DNA of 56,471 nucleotides from an uncultured Prevotella sp. (GCA_900322035.1 ONYL01000014.1:1-56471), one strand, 5' to 3'. Counted from the first letter of the stretch, positions 1 to 10,380 are shown. Translations and numbers: made by a program. Notes: a model not told the origin generated them from the letters alone.

Positions 1-69
1 ATACCGAACCGAAAGTTAATTAGTCATACTATCAAAGAACTCTTTGGCTGGCAGCGTAAAACTGCTTAG
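1..69 (+). CDS. possible 3' end of an unidentified gene
   Basis: From base 1 the first frame is open for 22 codons and stops at TAG (67-69). The peptide ends ...HTIKELFGWQRKTA. It would converge on dcuB, with 23 bases between the two stop codons. An open stretch this short arises often by chance, and I recognise no family, so this is only a candidate. Confidence 0.25.
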   Translation: MPNRKLISHTIKELFGWQRKTA

Positions 70-92
70 CCTTTATCTCAAATTTTAACGAA

Positions 93-1475
93 CTATTGAA
101 AACTGTGGTTCAAGAGGTATTTACCAATCACAGTGGTACCTGTGCGGTCGAAGTTCACCGTAGCAATATCTGAAGGATAATTGGGGATAAAGAAGTAGCC
201 ATAGACACTGGGCAGCACGCCGAGCAGCACCGGGCCCGGAATACCCAACTTATAAGCCAAAGGCAACATGGCCACAACAACGGCTCCTTGAGAGTTGATC
301 AGCACGGAAACGAGGAAGAATACAAAAGCTATGCTCCAGTTATACTTGGCAACGATATCAGCTAACATGAGTTTCATCTCGTCAAGATAATTGCTGAAGT
401 ATGTATCGGCCAACCACGCGATACCATAGATAGCCACCACAGCCACCATACCACTCTGCCACACAGCTCCCGCAACAGCCTTCTTGGGACTGGCCTTGCA
501 GAACATGATCATCAGAGCAGCAGCGGAAATCATCACAATCTGAATCACCAAGTTCATCTTCAGCTTCACGGTGGTGGCCACAGTCACGCCCGGCAGCACC
601 ACATTGGCTGCCGCCAGCTCTTTCGGGGTCACGGTTACACCCGACGCTAACGTAACGTCCTTAGCACCGTCGATGGCCTTCACAGAGTCATAGGCTGGAA
701 GGAGATTCTGAAACACTGCGAACATCACAATAACGGCCAAGGCTCCAAAGAAAATGTACACAGCACGGCGCGACTCCTTGGAGATTTTCTTGTCGAGCGT
801 AGTAGCGGTTCCGCCATAGATATATTCCCTCTGCGCGGGATCCTGAAGTCGTTTTTGGAAGACAGGATCCTTATCGAGGTCGAGACCACGATGATAGGAG
901 GCGGCCGCGGCACACATCAAGCCACAAACGCAGGCGGGTATCGTCACCATGAGCACCTGTGGAATGGTCACGTCGAAGCCGTTGGCGTTGGAGATGGTGA
1001 CAAAAGCCACCACAGCCGCGGCGATGGGCGAGCAGGTGATACCGACCTGCGAAGCTATGGAGGCGACGCCGCAGGGACGCTCCGGACGGATTCCCTTCTT
1101 GATGGCGATGTCCACAATGATAGGCATAAGGGTGTAGACGACATGCCCTGTACCCACGAGCACTGTCAACGTGAAGGTGCACAAGGGAGCTAAAAACGTG
1201 ATACGGTCGGGATGCTTACGCAATAATCGCTCGGCAATCTGAATCAACCAGTCCATACCGCCAGAGGCCTGCAAGATGCCGGCACAGGTGACCGCCGCGA
1301 TGATGATATAGATAACGTCGGTGGGCGGTGTGCCTGGCTTCAGCCCAAAACCAAAGACAAGTATGGCCAAACCGATGCCCGAAATAGCTCCCAAGGCAAG
1401 ACTGCCATAGCGGGAACCAACATAAAGAGCTAACAGTACGATGAGCAGCTCAATAATCATAGACGCTGTAATCAT
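93..1475 (-). CDS. dcuB: anaerobic C4-dicarboxylate transporter, DcuB type
   Basis: This inner-membrane protein should exchange C4-dicarboxylates (fumarate, malate, aspartate in; succinate out), which supports fumarate respiration in anaerobes. At 460 residues it is close to the usual Dcu length (about 430-450). The N-terminal half closely follows DcuB: residues about 6-50 are hydrophobic and followed by a GLKPGTPPTDV-like segment, then an LQASGGMDW motif, a GTGHVVYTLMPII motif and an IRPERP loop. About ten to twelve membrane segments are visible. A polar, possibly periplasmic insert lies around residues 262-300. The start at 1475 follows a promoter about 90 bases upstream; a second in-frame ATG lies five codons later. 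It is a single-gene unit, divergent from nhaD. Confidence 0.92.
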   Translation of the reverse strand: MITASMIIELLIVLLALYVGSRYGSLALGAISGIGLAILVFGFGLKPGTPPTDVIYIIIAAVTCAGILQASGGMDWLIQIAERLLRKHPDRITFLAPLCTFTLTVLVGTGHVVYTLMPIIVDIAIKKGIRPERPCGVASIASQVGITCSPIAAAVVAFVTISNANGFDVTIPQVLMVTIPACVCGLMCAAAASYHRGLDLDKDPVFQKRLQDPAQREYIYGGTATTLDKKISKESRRAVYIFFGALAVIVMFAVFQNLLPAYDSVKAIDGAKDVTLASGVTVTPKELAAANVVLPGVTVATTVKLKMNLVIQIVMISAAALMIMFCKASPKKAVAGAVWQSGMVAVVAIYGIAWLADTYFSNYLDEMKLMLADIVAKYNWSIAFVFFLVSVLINSQGAVVVAMLPLAYKLGIPGPVLLGVLPSVYGYFFIPNYPSDIATVNFDRTGTTVIGKYLLNHSFQ

Positions 1476-1545
1476 ATAAAAATAGGTTTAAATTAATGGA
1501 TTCAGAAGACAGAGGCCAAATGGGGTGTTCAACGATTACCCAATG

Positions 1546-1557
1546 GGTTGTTCAACC
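1546..1557. promoter_or_regulatory. candidate operator palindrome in the dcuB start region
   Basis: GGTTGTTCAACC is a perfect 12-base palindrome. It sits at or just downstream of the dcuB transcription start expected from the -7 box at 1565-1572. A partial copy (GGTGTTCAAC, 1524-1533) lies about two helical turns further on. The placement suits a repressor site, but the regulator is unknown. Confidence 0.35.
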
Positions 1558-1564
1558 ATCTCTG

Positions 1565-1572
1565 CAAAAATA
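1565..1572 (-). promoter_or_regulatory. dcuB promoter -7 box
   Basis: Read on the minus strand this is TATTTTTG, an exact fit to the Bacteroidetes -7 consensus TAnnTTTG, followed by C. The start site should fall near 1560, giving a leader of about 85 bases. Confidence 0.55.
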
Positions 1573-1845
1573 ACTTTTATTTCGCAAAATCGACAATCTT
1601 TGAGCAAAAAAAAATAGCTATGAGGTCCAAAGTTTTTTTTCTTTCCTATAGCTGATCCATTATTTTTATTTACAGCGTTTTCCCCACAAAAAAACCGCAA
1701 TTAACACGAACAATTGACTACTTGGCAGCAAAAACCGGAAATTGCATGAAATGTGTAATGAGCAGGTGAGCCGTTTGCCCGAAAACAACACGAAAATATA
1801 ACATTTTATTCGTGGTTTTCCTTTTCCCGTTCGGATTTTAATTCG
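1573..1845. other. intergenic spacer between divergent dcuB and nhaD
   Basis: This A+T-rich spacer carries the upstream parts of the two divergent promoters. A 72-codon minus-strand open frame (1666-1884) crosses the nhaD promoter and looks non-coding. I see no other structure. Confidence 0.5.
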
Positions 1846-1853
1846 TATCTTTG
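1846..1853 (+). promoter_or_regulatory. nhaD promoter -7 box
   Basis: TATCTTTG matches TAnnTTTG exactly and is followed by C. The start site should lie near 1858, leaving a leader of about 50 A-rich bases with no strong Shine-Dalgarno before the ATG at 1907. Confidence 0.6.
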
Positions 1854-1906
1854 CAAGCGTATCTAAGAAACTGGACAATCGCACAAAATTTCACAAAATT
1901 ATTATA

Positions 1907-3268
1907 ATGAGTTCGTTAACAATTGCAATTATTATCTGCTTTGTCATCGGCTATATGTTTATAGCGATGGAGAGCGTGACAAAGGTAAACAAGGCAGCCG
2001 TGGCCTTGTTGATGTTCGTAGTTTGTTGGACGCTGTTCATGATCAATCCGGGCAGTTACTTCCCCGGCATGGAAGGTCAGGACCTGATCAACGCCGTGAG
2101 TGCCAGTATTGAAGAACATTTGGGCAGTACCTCTACTACGCTTTTCTTCCTGATGGGTGCCATGACGATCGTGGAAATCGTCGACCAGAATGGTGGCTTC
2201 AACTGGGTACGCGACGTGATGCACACCAAGTCGAAGCGTGCTTTGTTGTGGCGCATTGCCATTATGACCTTCTTCCTTTCGGCCATCCTGGACAACCTGA
2301 CGACGAGCATCGTTATGATTATGATTCTGCGCAAGCTTGTCCACGACCACAAGGATCGCATCATCTACGCTTCCTTGGTCATCATTGCGGCCAACTCGGG
2401 CGGTGCGTTCTCACCCATCGGCGACGTCACTACGATCATGCTGTGGAACAAGGGCGTAATTACCGCAGCGGGCGTGATCAGCGAGATTCTCGTGCCGAGT
2501 GTCATCTCCATGGTTGTCCCGGCGCTGATATTGCAGCTTGGACTCAAGGGAGAACTCTACAACGAAAATCCGATGAAGATGAAGAGCGACTATGAGGTGC
2601 TCGACTTCACCAGCACGCAGCGCAAGGCGGTGTTCTTCATCGGTGTAGGCGGCCTGATGTTCGTGCCTGTCTTCAAGGCCATCACCCACCTTCCTCCGTT
2701 TGTAGGCATTCTGCTCGTTTTAGGTGTGCTGTGGACGGTGACCGAAATTTTCTACCGCAATCTCCATCGCCAGAACGACCGTGAGGGAACCCAGAAACGC
2801 GTGACCAACCTGCTGCACAACATCGACATGTCAACCATCCTCTTCTTCCTCGGCATTCTGATGGCCGTGGCCTGCTTGGAAGATGTGGGGGTACTGGTCG
2901 CCTTAGGTAAATACCTCAACGAGGCCTTCAACGGCAATCACTATCTCGTGACGGGTATCATCGGTGTGCTGTCGAGCATCATCGACAACGTTCCTCTCGT
3001 AGCCGGTTGCATGGGCATGTACCCCGTGCAGGCTGTGGGCGACATGGCTGTTGACGGCATTTTCTGGCAACTGTTGGCCTACTGTGCCGGTGTGGGTGGC
3101 TCATTGCTCATCATCGGTTCGGCTGCCGGTGTGGTGGTGATGGGATTGGAAAAGATCACCTTCGGCTGGTACATGAAGCATGTCTCCTGGATTGCTCTCG
3201 TTGGCTATTTAGCCGGCATAATCTCCTATTATATCATCCGCACGTACCTCTTCGTTACACCGCTATAA
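1907..3268 (+). CDS. nhaD: Na+/H+ antiporter, NhaD type
   Basis: The 453-residue polytopic membrane protein belongs to the NhaD family of the ion-transporter superfamily and should expel Na+ (or Li+) in exchange for protons. Supporting features are the many hydrophobic segments, the SAILDNLTTSIVMIM segment (residues about 125-139), the AANSGGAFSPIGDVTTIMLW segment that follows, and a DNVPLVAGCMGMYPV-like segment near residue 365. NhaD members share conserved Asp/Asn/Thr residues of this kind in re-entrant loops. The length is typical. It has its own promoter and a strong terminator (3306-3371), so it is monocistronic. Confidence 0.93.
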   Translation: MSSLTIAIIICFVIGYMFIAMESVTKVNKAAVALLMFVVCWTLFMINPGSYFPGMEGQDLINAVSASIEEHLGSTSTTLFFLMGAMTIVEIVDQNGGFNWVRDVMHTKSKRALLWRIAIMTFFLSAILDNLTTSIVMIMILRKLVHDHKDRIIYASLVIIAANSGGAFSPIGDVTTIMLWNKGVITAAGVISEILVPSVISMVVPALILQLGLKGELYNENPMKMKSDYEVLDFTSTQRKAVFFIGVGGLMFVPVFKAITHLPPFVGILLVLGVLWTVTEIFYRNLHRQNDREGTQKRVTNLLHNIDMSTILFFLGILMAVACLEDVGVLVALGKYLNEAFNGNHYLVTGIIGVLSSIIDNVPLVAGCMGMYPVQAVGDMAVDGIFWQLLAYCAGVGGSLLIIGSAAGVVVMGLEKITFGWYMKHVSWIALVGYLAGIISYYIIRTYLFVTPL

Positions 3269-3305
3269 TTTTTAGGGGCAACAGAAGAATCATCAGATAA
3301 CACAG

Positions 3306-3371
3306 AAGGAGTTGAAGGCATGAGTAGCGTGTGTTTTAACGGAACGGCTACCGTCTTCAACTCCTTTTTTC
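3306..3371 (+). terminator. terminator after nhaD
   Basis: A perfect 12-bp stem (AAGGAGTTGAAG at 3306-3317, CTTCAACTCCTT at 3355-3366) encloses a 37-base loop with a further GTAGC/GGCTAC pairing and ends in a T run. Confidence 0.8.
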
Positions 3372-3495
3372 AAACAGAAGGAGCAGCCCATCTGCCCGCC
3401 GGGTGGGATTTCCACCGCCAACAACACAGAGTACCATGAACCATCAAGACCAAAAAATTACTTGGCATGTTCTTGTAGTTATGAAAATTAATGCG

Positions 3496-3503
3496 TAACT
3501 TTG
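3496..3503 (+). promoter_or_regulatory. promoter -7 box almost touching the start codon
   Basis: TAACTTTG is an exact -7 box and is followed by CAAT and then the ATG at 3508. Transcription would begin at or beside the A of the ATG, so the mRNA is probably leaderless. Confidence 0.6.
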
Positions 3504-3507
3504 CAAT

Positions 3508-4116
3508 ATGAACCCACTACAATCCAATAACATTCACTGGAGCGAAAACATCATCGTCGCCGATGCCGAATATATCGACAAGGTGGCCTTCAACCTCACC
3601 GTCTATTTCGAGCGGGCACTCAACCGCCGCATACCCAAAGCCGACTTCTCCACATGGGCCATTGACGTGGCTTTGGACGGAGGCGTTCGCGAGGGTGAAC
3701 ATGAGACACAAGTGGTGTTGGTCCACGATAAAGACAAGCGCCAGATGGAATACTTCACTCCATCCGACTTCGAAAGAGATCTCAACGCCAAGGCTTTCCG
3801 CCATGAAAAATTCGGCGAGTTCATCGTGAGCAGCCTGGCTGTTGAAAAGGGCTTCACGACCAAAGACAACTTTATGGCCGACATCGTCAGGACATTCTGC
3901 GACCAAGAGTCGGTCAAGCGAATCATGGTGGTTCCCAACAGTGAGGAGGGCGACGGCTACGAAGCCGTGAGCAGAATACTGCAACCCAAGGACGACGATG
4001 AAAAGCGCATCACTCTCTTCGCCATGCAGCCCATGCCGACGGGCAACTTCCGCCAGGAGATCCTTGGCTACTCGCTCATGAACGCTCTCGGAATCAGCGC
4101 GGACGAATTGAAATAA
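3508..4116 (+). CDS. conserved hypothetical protein upstream of a carboxynorspermidine-synthase-like gene
   Basis: This is a 202-residue soluble acidic protein with no signal peptide or membrane segment. I do not recognise a domain with certainty; it resembles an uncharacterised protein common in Bacteroidales. Visible features are a central region rich in charged residues (HDKDKRQ, PSDFERD), an AVEKGFTTKDNF segment and a C-terminal LGYSLMNALGISADELK helix. The gene ends 18 bases before the next gene and no terminator lies between them, so the two are probably co-transcribed. The start at 3508 is the only ATG compatible with the promoter box at 3496. Confidence 0.8.
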   Translation: MNPLQSNNIHWSENIIVADAEYIDKVAFNLTVYFERALNRRIPKADFSTWAIDVALDGGVREGEHETQVVLVHDKDKRQMEYFTPSDFERDLNAKAFRHEKFGEFIVSSLAVEKGFTTKDNFMADIVRTFCDQESVKRIMVVPNSEEGDGYEAVSRILQPKDDDEKRITLFAMQPMPTGNFRQEILGYSLMNALGISADELK

Positions 4117-4134
4117 AAACAATACTTACAGAAT

Positions 4135-5373
4135 ATGGGACGAATACTAATGATTGGAGCTGGTGGCGTAGCCACCGTTGCAGCGTTCAAGATCGCTCAG
4201 AACGCTGATGTTTTCACAGAATTTATGATTGCCAGCCACCACAAGGAAAAATGCGACCGACTGGTGAAGGCCATCCACGATAAGGGATACACCATGGACA
4301 TCAAGACCGCAGAGGTGGATGCCGACGACGTGGAACAGCTCAAGCAACTCTTCAACAGCTACAAGCCGGAGCTGGTCATCAATCTCGCTCTGCCTTATCA
4401 GGACCTGACCATTATGGACGCTTGCCTGGCCTGTGGTGTGAACTATCTCGACACGGCCAACTATGAGCCGAAAGATGAAGCCCACTTTGAATACAGCTGG
4501 CAGTGGGCCTATAAAGACCGTTTCGAAAAGGCTGGACTGACAGCTATCCTTGGCTGCGGTTTCGACCCGGGCGTGAGTGGCATCTATACAGCATATGCCG
4601 CCAAGCACGAGTTTGACGAGATACAATATCTCGACATCGTGGACTGCAACGCCGGTGATCACCACAAAGCTTTCGCCACGAACTTCAATCCCGAGATCAA
4701 TATCCGCGAAATCACCCAGAAGGGTCTCTATTATGAGGACGGCAAATGGATAGAGACGGCACCCTTAGAGATTCACAAGCCTCTCACCTACCCTAACATC
4801 GGACCGCGTGAATCGTATCTGATGCACCACGAGGAACTGGAATCGCTCGTGAAAAACTATCCCACCATCAAGCGCGGCCGCTTCTGGATGACCTTCGGGC
4901 AGGCCTACCTGACTCATCTGCACGTGATCGAAGACATCGGCATGAGCCGTATCGACGAGGTGGAATACGAGGCTCCTCTGGCCGACGGCTCGGGCAAGAC
5001 AGTGAAAGTAAAGATCGTTCCGCTGCAGTTCCTCAAAGCCGTTCTGCCCAATCCGCAGGATCTCGGTTCCAACTATGAGGGCGAAACGAGTATTGGCTGC
5101 CGCATCAGAGGACTGAAAAACGGCAAAGAGCACACCTATTATATTTACAACAACTGCAAGCACCAGGAAGCCTATAAGGAAACAGGTATGCAGGGGGTAA
5201 GCTACACCACAGGCGTGCCCGCCATGATCGGCGCAATGATGTTCGTGAAGGGCATCTGGCGCAAGCCGGGTGTGTGGAATGTAGAGAACTTCGACCCGGA
5301 TCCCTTCATGGAGCAGCTCAACAAGCAGGGACTGCCCTGGCATGAGCTCCGCGACATCGACCTGGAACTTTAA
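4135..5373 (+). CDS. saccharopine dehydrogenase family, carboxynorspermidine synthase-like
   Basis: The 412-residue protein opens with a Rossmann dinucleotide-binding motif (MIGAGGVA, residues 6-13). It shows the saccharopine-dehydrogenase-fold signatures NLALPYQDLTIMDACL and LGCGFDPGVSGIYTAY. These match carboxynorspermidine synthase, which condenses aspartate semialdehyde with a diamine using NADPH in the alternative spermidine/norspermidine pathway. The matching decarboxylase gene is not in the window. Saccharopine reductase is the alternative, but the length and the GFDPG motif favour the polyamine enzyme. It is the second gene of a two-gene unit. Confidence 0.85.
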   Translation: MGRILMIGAGGVATVAAFKIAQNADVFTEFMIASHHKEKCDRLVKAIHDKGYTMDIKTAEVDADDVEQLKQLFNSYKPELVINLALPYQDLTIMDACLACGVNYLDTANYEPKDEAHFEYSWQWAYKDRFEKAGLTAILGCGFDPGVSGIYTAYAAKHEFDEIQYLDIVDCNAGDHHKAFATNFNPEINIREITQKGLYYEDGKWIETAPLEIHKPLTYPNIGPRESYLMHHEELESLVKNYPTIKRGRFWMTFGQAYLTHLHVIEDIGMSRIDEVEYEAPLADGSGKTVKVKIVPLQFLKAVLPNPQDLGSNYEGETSIGCRIRGLKNGKEHTYYIYNNCKHQEAYKETGMQGVSYTTGVPAMIGAMMFVKGIWRKPGVWNVENFDPDPFMEQLNKQGLPWHELRDIDLEL

Positions 5374-5376
5374 TAG

Positions 5377-5430
5377 GAGTTAGGAATAGAAGTTAGGAGA
5401 CAGGAGTTAGGAGACAGGAGTTAGGAGTTG
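5377..5430. repeat. 14-bp tandem repeat upstream of recA
   Basis: About four tandem copies of GAGTTAGGAGACAG (5377, 5390, 5404, 5418), the first and last imperfect, begin 3 bases after the upstream stop codon. They lie in the 178-base spacer before recA. No TAnnTTTG box is visible in this spacer. Confidence 0.7.
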
Positions 5431-5551
5431 CCCTTACACAACCTGCAACACCTCTACGCCCTAAGACACTTACACTACCCACGACTCCAGTGCAACCCAC
5501 GACTCCTACACCATAGACTTTTCTCTACTCTCTCAAAAAAAACATCACAGA

Positions 5552-6604
5552 ATGGCAAAGACAGAAGAAGAATTGGCTGCCGATAAGCAGGCAAAACTCA
5601 AGGAGCAGCAAGCGGGCAAGCTGAAGGCCCTACAAGCTGCCATGGCAAAGATTGAAAAAGACTTCGGCAAAGGCTCCATCATGCGCATGGACGACGAGCA
5701 TGTGGAATCCGTCGACGTGATCCCTACGGGCAGCATCGGCCTCGACGCGGCATTGGGCGTTGGCGGCTACCCGCGCGGGCGCATCGTAGAAATCTACGGC
5801 CCGGAATCCTCAGGTAAGACAACACTGGCCATCCACGCCATCGCAGAGGTGCAGAAGTTGGGCGGCACAGCAGCCTTCATTGATGCCGAGCATGCCTTCG
5901 ACCGCTTTTATGCTGAAAAACTTGGCGTCGACATGACCCAACTGTGGATCTCACAGCCCGACAACGGCGAGCAGGCACTGCAGATCGCCGATGAGCTCAT
6001 CCGCTCCAGCGCTATCGACCTGTTGGTGGTCGACTCCGTGGCTGCCCTGACACCAAAGAAGGAAATCGACGGCGAGATGGGCGACAACGTGGTGGGCCTC
6101 CAAGCACGACTGATGAGTCAGGCCTTGCGCAAACTGACATCGTCGATCTCCAAAACCAATACATGCTGCATCTTCATCAACCAGCTACGCGAGAAGATCG
6201 GTATCATGTTTGGCAATCCCGAGACGACGACCGGCGGTAACGCGCTGAAGTTCTATAGCTCTGTGCGTCTCGACATCCGCCGCGTGACGAGCATCAAGGA
6301 CGGCGACAACGTATTGGGCAACCAAGTGCGCGTCAAAGTGGTGAAAAACAAAGTGGCACCGCCTTTCCGCAAGGCTGAGTTCGAAATCATGTTCGGTGAG
6401 GGCATCTCCAAAGTTGGTGAGATTGTAGACCTCGGCACCGAATACAATATCATCCAGAAGAGCGGAAGCTGGTACAGCTACCAAGGCAGTAAACTCGCCC
6501 AAGGACGCGACGCAACGAAAAAGCTGTTGGCCGACAATCCGGAGCTTTGCGAAGAACTTGAGACCCAGATCAAGCAGGCCATCAGCGACAAGGCCAATGC
6601 CTGA
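5552..6604 (+). CDS. recA: recombinase RecA
   Basis: RecA forms ATP-dependent filaments on single-stranded DNA, drives strand exchange and triggers LexA cleavage where LexA is present. The protein has 350 residues, the normal length. Walker A is GPESSGKTT (residues 83-91), a DAEHAFD segment follows, and the Walker B strand is [10 protein letters not shown]. The L2-region [16 protein letters not shown] is intact. The start follows an A-rich leader (AAAAAAAACATCACAG) without a clear Shine-Dalgarno. A terminator follows at 6678. I see no obvious SOS box. Confidence 0.98.
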   Translation: MAKTEEELAADKQAKLKEQQAGKLKALQAAMAKIEKDFGKGSIMRMDDEHVESVDVIPTGSIGLDAALGVGGYPRGRIVEIYGPESSGKTTLAIHAIAEVQKLGGTAAFIDAEHAFDRFYAEKLGVDMTQLWISQPDNGEQALQIADELIRSSAIDLLVVDSVAALTPKKEIDGEMGDNVVGLQARLMSQALRKLTSSISKTNTCCIFINQLREKIGIMFGNPETTTGGNALKFYSSVRLDIRRVTSIKDGDNVLGNQVRVKVVKNKVAPPFRKAEFEIMFGEGISKVGEIVDLGTEYNIIQKSGSWYSYQGSKLAQGRDATKKLLADNPELCEELETQIKQAISDKANA

Positions 6605-6677
6605 CCGGTCCTGCTGAAGTTCGGTCGGCCACTTCCCATCCCGATTCAACCGACACATTGAACAGAACTCTTTCATA

Positions 6678-6707
6678 AGGCCTTCCCAGCGCATGGGGAG
6701 GCTTTTT
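6678..6707 (+). terminator. terminator after recA
   Basis: A 9-bp stem (GCCTTCCCA at 6680-6688 with TGGGGAGGC at 6694-6702, one G-U pair) has a five-base loop and runs straight into five T residues. Confidence 0.75.
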
Positions 6708-6858
6708 GCGTAGCAAGCTCCAACGACAAAGAGGATCACCACGTAACACGATCTTGCCGTTTGAGGATGCCGGCCCTTTTACAACATCTCAAATCAGAAG
6801 TGAAAGACAAGAGAATTCTCCGTTAAATTGCATTAACATAAAAAAGAAAAGCAAGTAG

Positions 6859-8406
<1,548 letters not shown>

Positions 8407-8442
8407 TGGCAAACATTACCTATCATATATTGCTTTAGGAAA

Positions 8443-8483
8443 GATGCGCGTGGCCCCAGCAAGGGCCGCACGCATCCTTTTTT
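8443..8483 (+). terminator. terminator after guaB
   Basis: A 14-bp G+C-rich stem with one C/A mismatch (8443-8456 with 8463-8476) has loop CAGCAA and is followed by CTTTTTTT. It ends about 20 bases before the next ATG, so that gene either depends on read-through or has a promoter I cannot see. Confidence 0.8.
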
Positions 8484-8501
8484 AATTTGAAGAAACCATC
8501 A

Positions 8502-9923
8502 ATGAAATCGAAAATTCTATTTGCTGCATGGCTGTTGTCAGCACTTTCGGCAACAGCCCAGACCAACGACCCCATCATCATGACCATCAATGGTGAGAAC
8601 GTGACAAGGTCGGAATTTGAATATTCCTACAATAAGAACAACACCGAGGGGGTCATCGACAAGAAGAGCGTGAAGGATTACATTCCGCTGTTTATCGACT
8701 ACAAACTTAAAGTGGATGCCGCCAAGGCCGCCAAACTCGACACACTGACATCTTTCAAAAAGGAATTTTTAGGCTACCGCGACCAGCAGGTGCGCCCATC
8801 GTTCATCAACGACGCCGACGTGGAGGCTGAGGCCCGGAAAATTTACCGCGAAACCCAACAGCGTATCGACTCTACCGGCGGACTGATAAAACCGGCCCAC
8901 ATCCTCTTTATGGCCAGGCAGCGCGATCCCCAGGCCAAATGGGACGAGGCACAGCAGCGCGCCGACTCGGTATACAACGTGCTTCTGCATGGAGGCAACT
9001 TCGCCGAACTGGCCAAGAAATACTCGCAAGATCCCGGCTCTGCCAAAAAAGGAGGCGAACTGGGATGGCTGCAAAAAGGCGCATTGGTGAAAGAGTTTGA
9101 AGACGCGGCTTACTCGATGAAAAAAGGCGATATCAGCAAACCCGTAAAGACGCCCTTCGGCTATCATATCATCAAGCTTGAAGACAAGCGCATGTTCTTT
9201 CCCTACGACTCGGTGAAGGCCGACATTCACCGCTTTATCGAACAGCGCGGACTGCGCGAGATGATCATCAACCAGAAGCTCGACTCGTTGGCCAAGGCCA
9301 ATCCCGGAACAAAGGGTGAGGATTTCGTCGACAAGCGACTGGCTGAAATGGAACAGAAAGACCCCAACCTGAAATACCTCGTGCAGGAATATCACGACGG
9401 ACTGCTGCTCTACGAAATCAGCAACCGCACTGTGTGGGACAAGGCTGCAAAAGACGAGGCCGGTTTGGAGGCTTTCTTCAAGAAGAACAAGAAGAACTAT
9501 AAATGGGACGCCCCGCGTTTCAAGGGGATCGCTTACCACGTGAAGAAGCAGGCCGATGTGGAGAATGTGAAGAATGCCGTCAAGGGACAGCCGTTCAACA
9601 AGTGGGCCGACGTGCTGCGCAAGGACTTCAACAGCGACTCGGTGCAGATTCGTGTAGAAAAGGGTATCTTCAAGTTGGGCGACAACGCTCTCGTAGACCA
9701 CGAGATTTTCAAGAAGGACACAACGGCGAAGACCAATCCCAAATATCCCATCGATGCCGTCTACGGCAAGGTCATCAAAGCTCCACAGGAGATGGATGAT
9801 GTGCGCGGCCTTGTCGTGGCCGACTATCAGGAAGCCCTCGAAAAGAAATGGATGGAGGGACTGCGTCGCAAAGCCACAATCAAAGTATACGACGACGTGG
9901 TGGATACGGTGAACAAACACTGA
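8502..9923 (+). CDS. periplasmic parvulin-type peptidyl-prolyl isomerase (PpiC/SurA family)
   Basis: This 473-residue exported protein carries a signal peptide (residues 1-19, cleavage expected after SATA). It has one clear parvulin domain at about residues 131-228 with the hallmark segments KPAHILFMA, GGELGWLQKG and PFGYHIIKLEDKR. It should isomerise prolyl bonds and chaperone outer-membrane proteins in the periplasm. A more degenerate second half (residues about 315-450) may be a worn parvulin copy. The ATG at 8502 is preferred over an upstream TTG because the signal peptide then starts normally. It is the first of three envelope-biogenesis genes, though separated from the second by 685 bases. 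Confidence 0.9.
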   Translation: MKSKILFAAWLLSALSATAQTNDPIIMTINGENVTRSEFEYSYNKNNTEGVIDKKSVKDYIPLFIDYKLKVDAAKAAKLDTLTSFKKEFLGYRDQQVRPSFINDADVEAEARKIYRETQQRIDSTGGLIKPAHILFMARQRDPQAKWDEAQQRADSVYNVLLHGGNFAELAKKYSQDPGSAKKGGELGWLQKGALVKEFEDAAYSMKKGDISKPVKTPFGYHIIKLEDKRMFFPYDSVKADIHRFIEQRGLREMIINQKLDSLAKANPGTKGEDFVDKRLAEMEQKDPNLKYLVQEYHDGLLLYEISNRTVWDKAAKDEAGLEAFFKKNKKNYKWDAPRFKGIAYHVKKQADVENVKNAVKGQPFNKWADVLRKDFNSDSVQIRVEKGIFKLGDNALVDHEIFKKDTTAKTNPKYPIDAVYGKVIKAPQEMDDVRGLVVADYQEALEKKWMEGLRRKATIKVYDDVVDTVNKH

Positions 9924-9981
9924 TCAACGGAAAGACACCAACAGCCGTTATGCAGAACGGCAATACCAAAAAATATTTACA

Positions 9982-10017
9982 GGGTGCATTCTCCTACCGG
10001 AGGATGTACCCTTTTTT
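9982..10017 (+). terminator. terminator after the first parvulin gene
   Basis: GGGTGCAT (9982-9989) pairs with ATGTACCC (10004-10011), with an inner CTCC/GGAG stem and tetraloop TACC, and is followed by a T6 run. Confidence 0.75.
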
Positions 10018-10273
10018 ATTGCAGCAGCACTCCCATCCTTCTATATGACTATACGTTATTGCTGGATTACTATACCGTTTTTACTGGTTTGTAGAGAGTA
10101 GGTGCTGCATCCCGCCTTTACCCCTCTCTTGTTCTGTTATGTACTTTGCTTACGCAGCGGCTGTATCAACCATAAACGTGACTAAGCCGCACATGTATCA
10201 ACCAAATATAAAAGTAATGTTTAACCGGGTCAACCAACATTAAAAGTAGTCAACCAAAAGCGTTAAACTACAA
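10018..10273. other. gene-free spacer with four TCAACCA direct repeats
   Basis: No gene is seen here. TCAACCA occurs four times (10166, 10198, 10230, 10250), at spacings of 32, 32 and 20 bases, in A-rich context with recurring TAAAAGTA. This could be a set of binding sites or the decayed remnant of a repeat. Confidence 0.45.
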
Positions 10274-10380
10274 GTGGCGGAAGCCACACGATGATGTGGC
10301 GGAAGCCACACGACGATGCGGCGGAAGCCACACGATGATGCGGCGAATGCCACACGATGATGCGGCGAATGCCACACGAC
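10274..10380. repeat. 22-bp tandem repeat array, about five units
   Basis: Units begin at 10274, 10296, 10318, 10340 and 10362; the last is cut to 19 bases. Each early unit contains the mini-hairpin GTGGC-GGAA-GCCAC followed by ACGATGAT; the last two units have GCGGCGAATGCCAC instead. The array ends about 120 bases before the downstream promoter. There are no spacers, so it is not CRISPR. Confidence 0.85.

Noticed and set aside
1666-1884. 72-codon minus-strand open frame between dcuB and nhaD
   Set aside because: It covers the nhaD promoter, lies in A+T-rich DNA and has a composition of frequent Lys/Phe/Cys with no family likeness.
8769-9920. 383-codon frame antisense to the parvulin gene
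   Set aside because: Long antisense frames are expected opposite genes with this codon bias, and the sense frame has a signal peptide and a clear domain.
10274-10380. CRISPR array
   Set aside because: Units are contiguous with no spacers, and no cas gene is present in the window; the same holds for the 23899 and rluB repeats.
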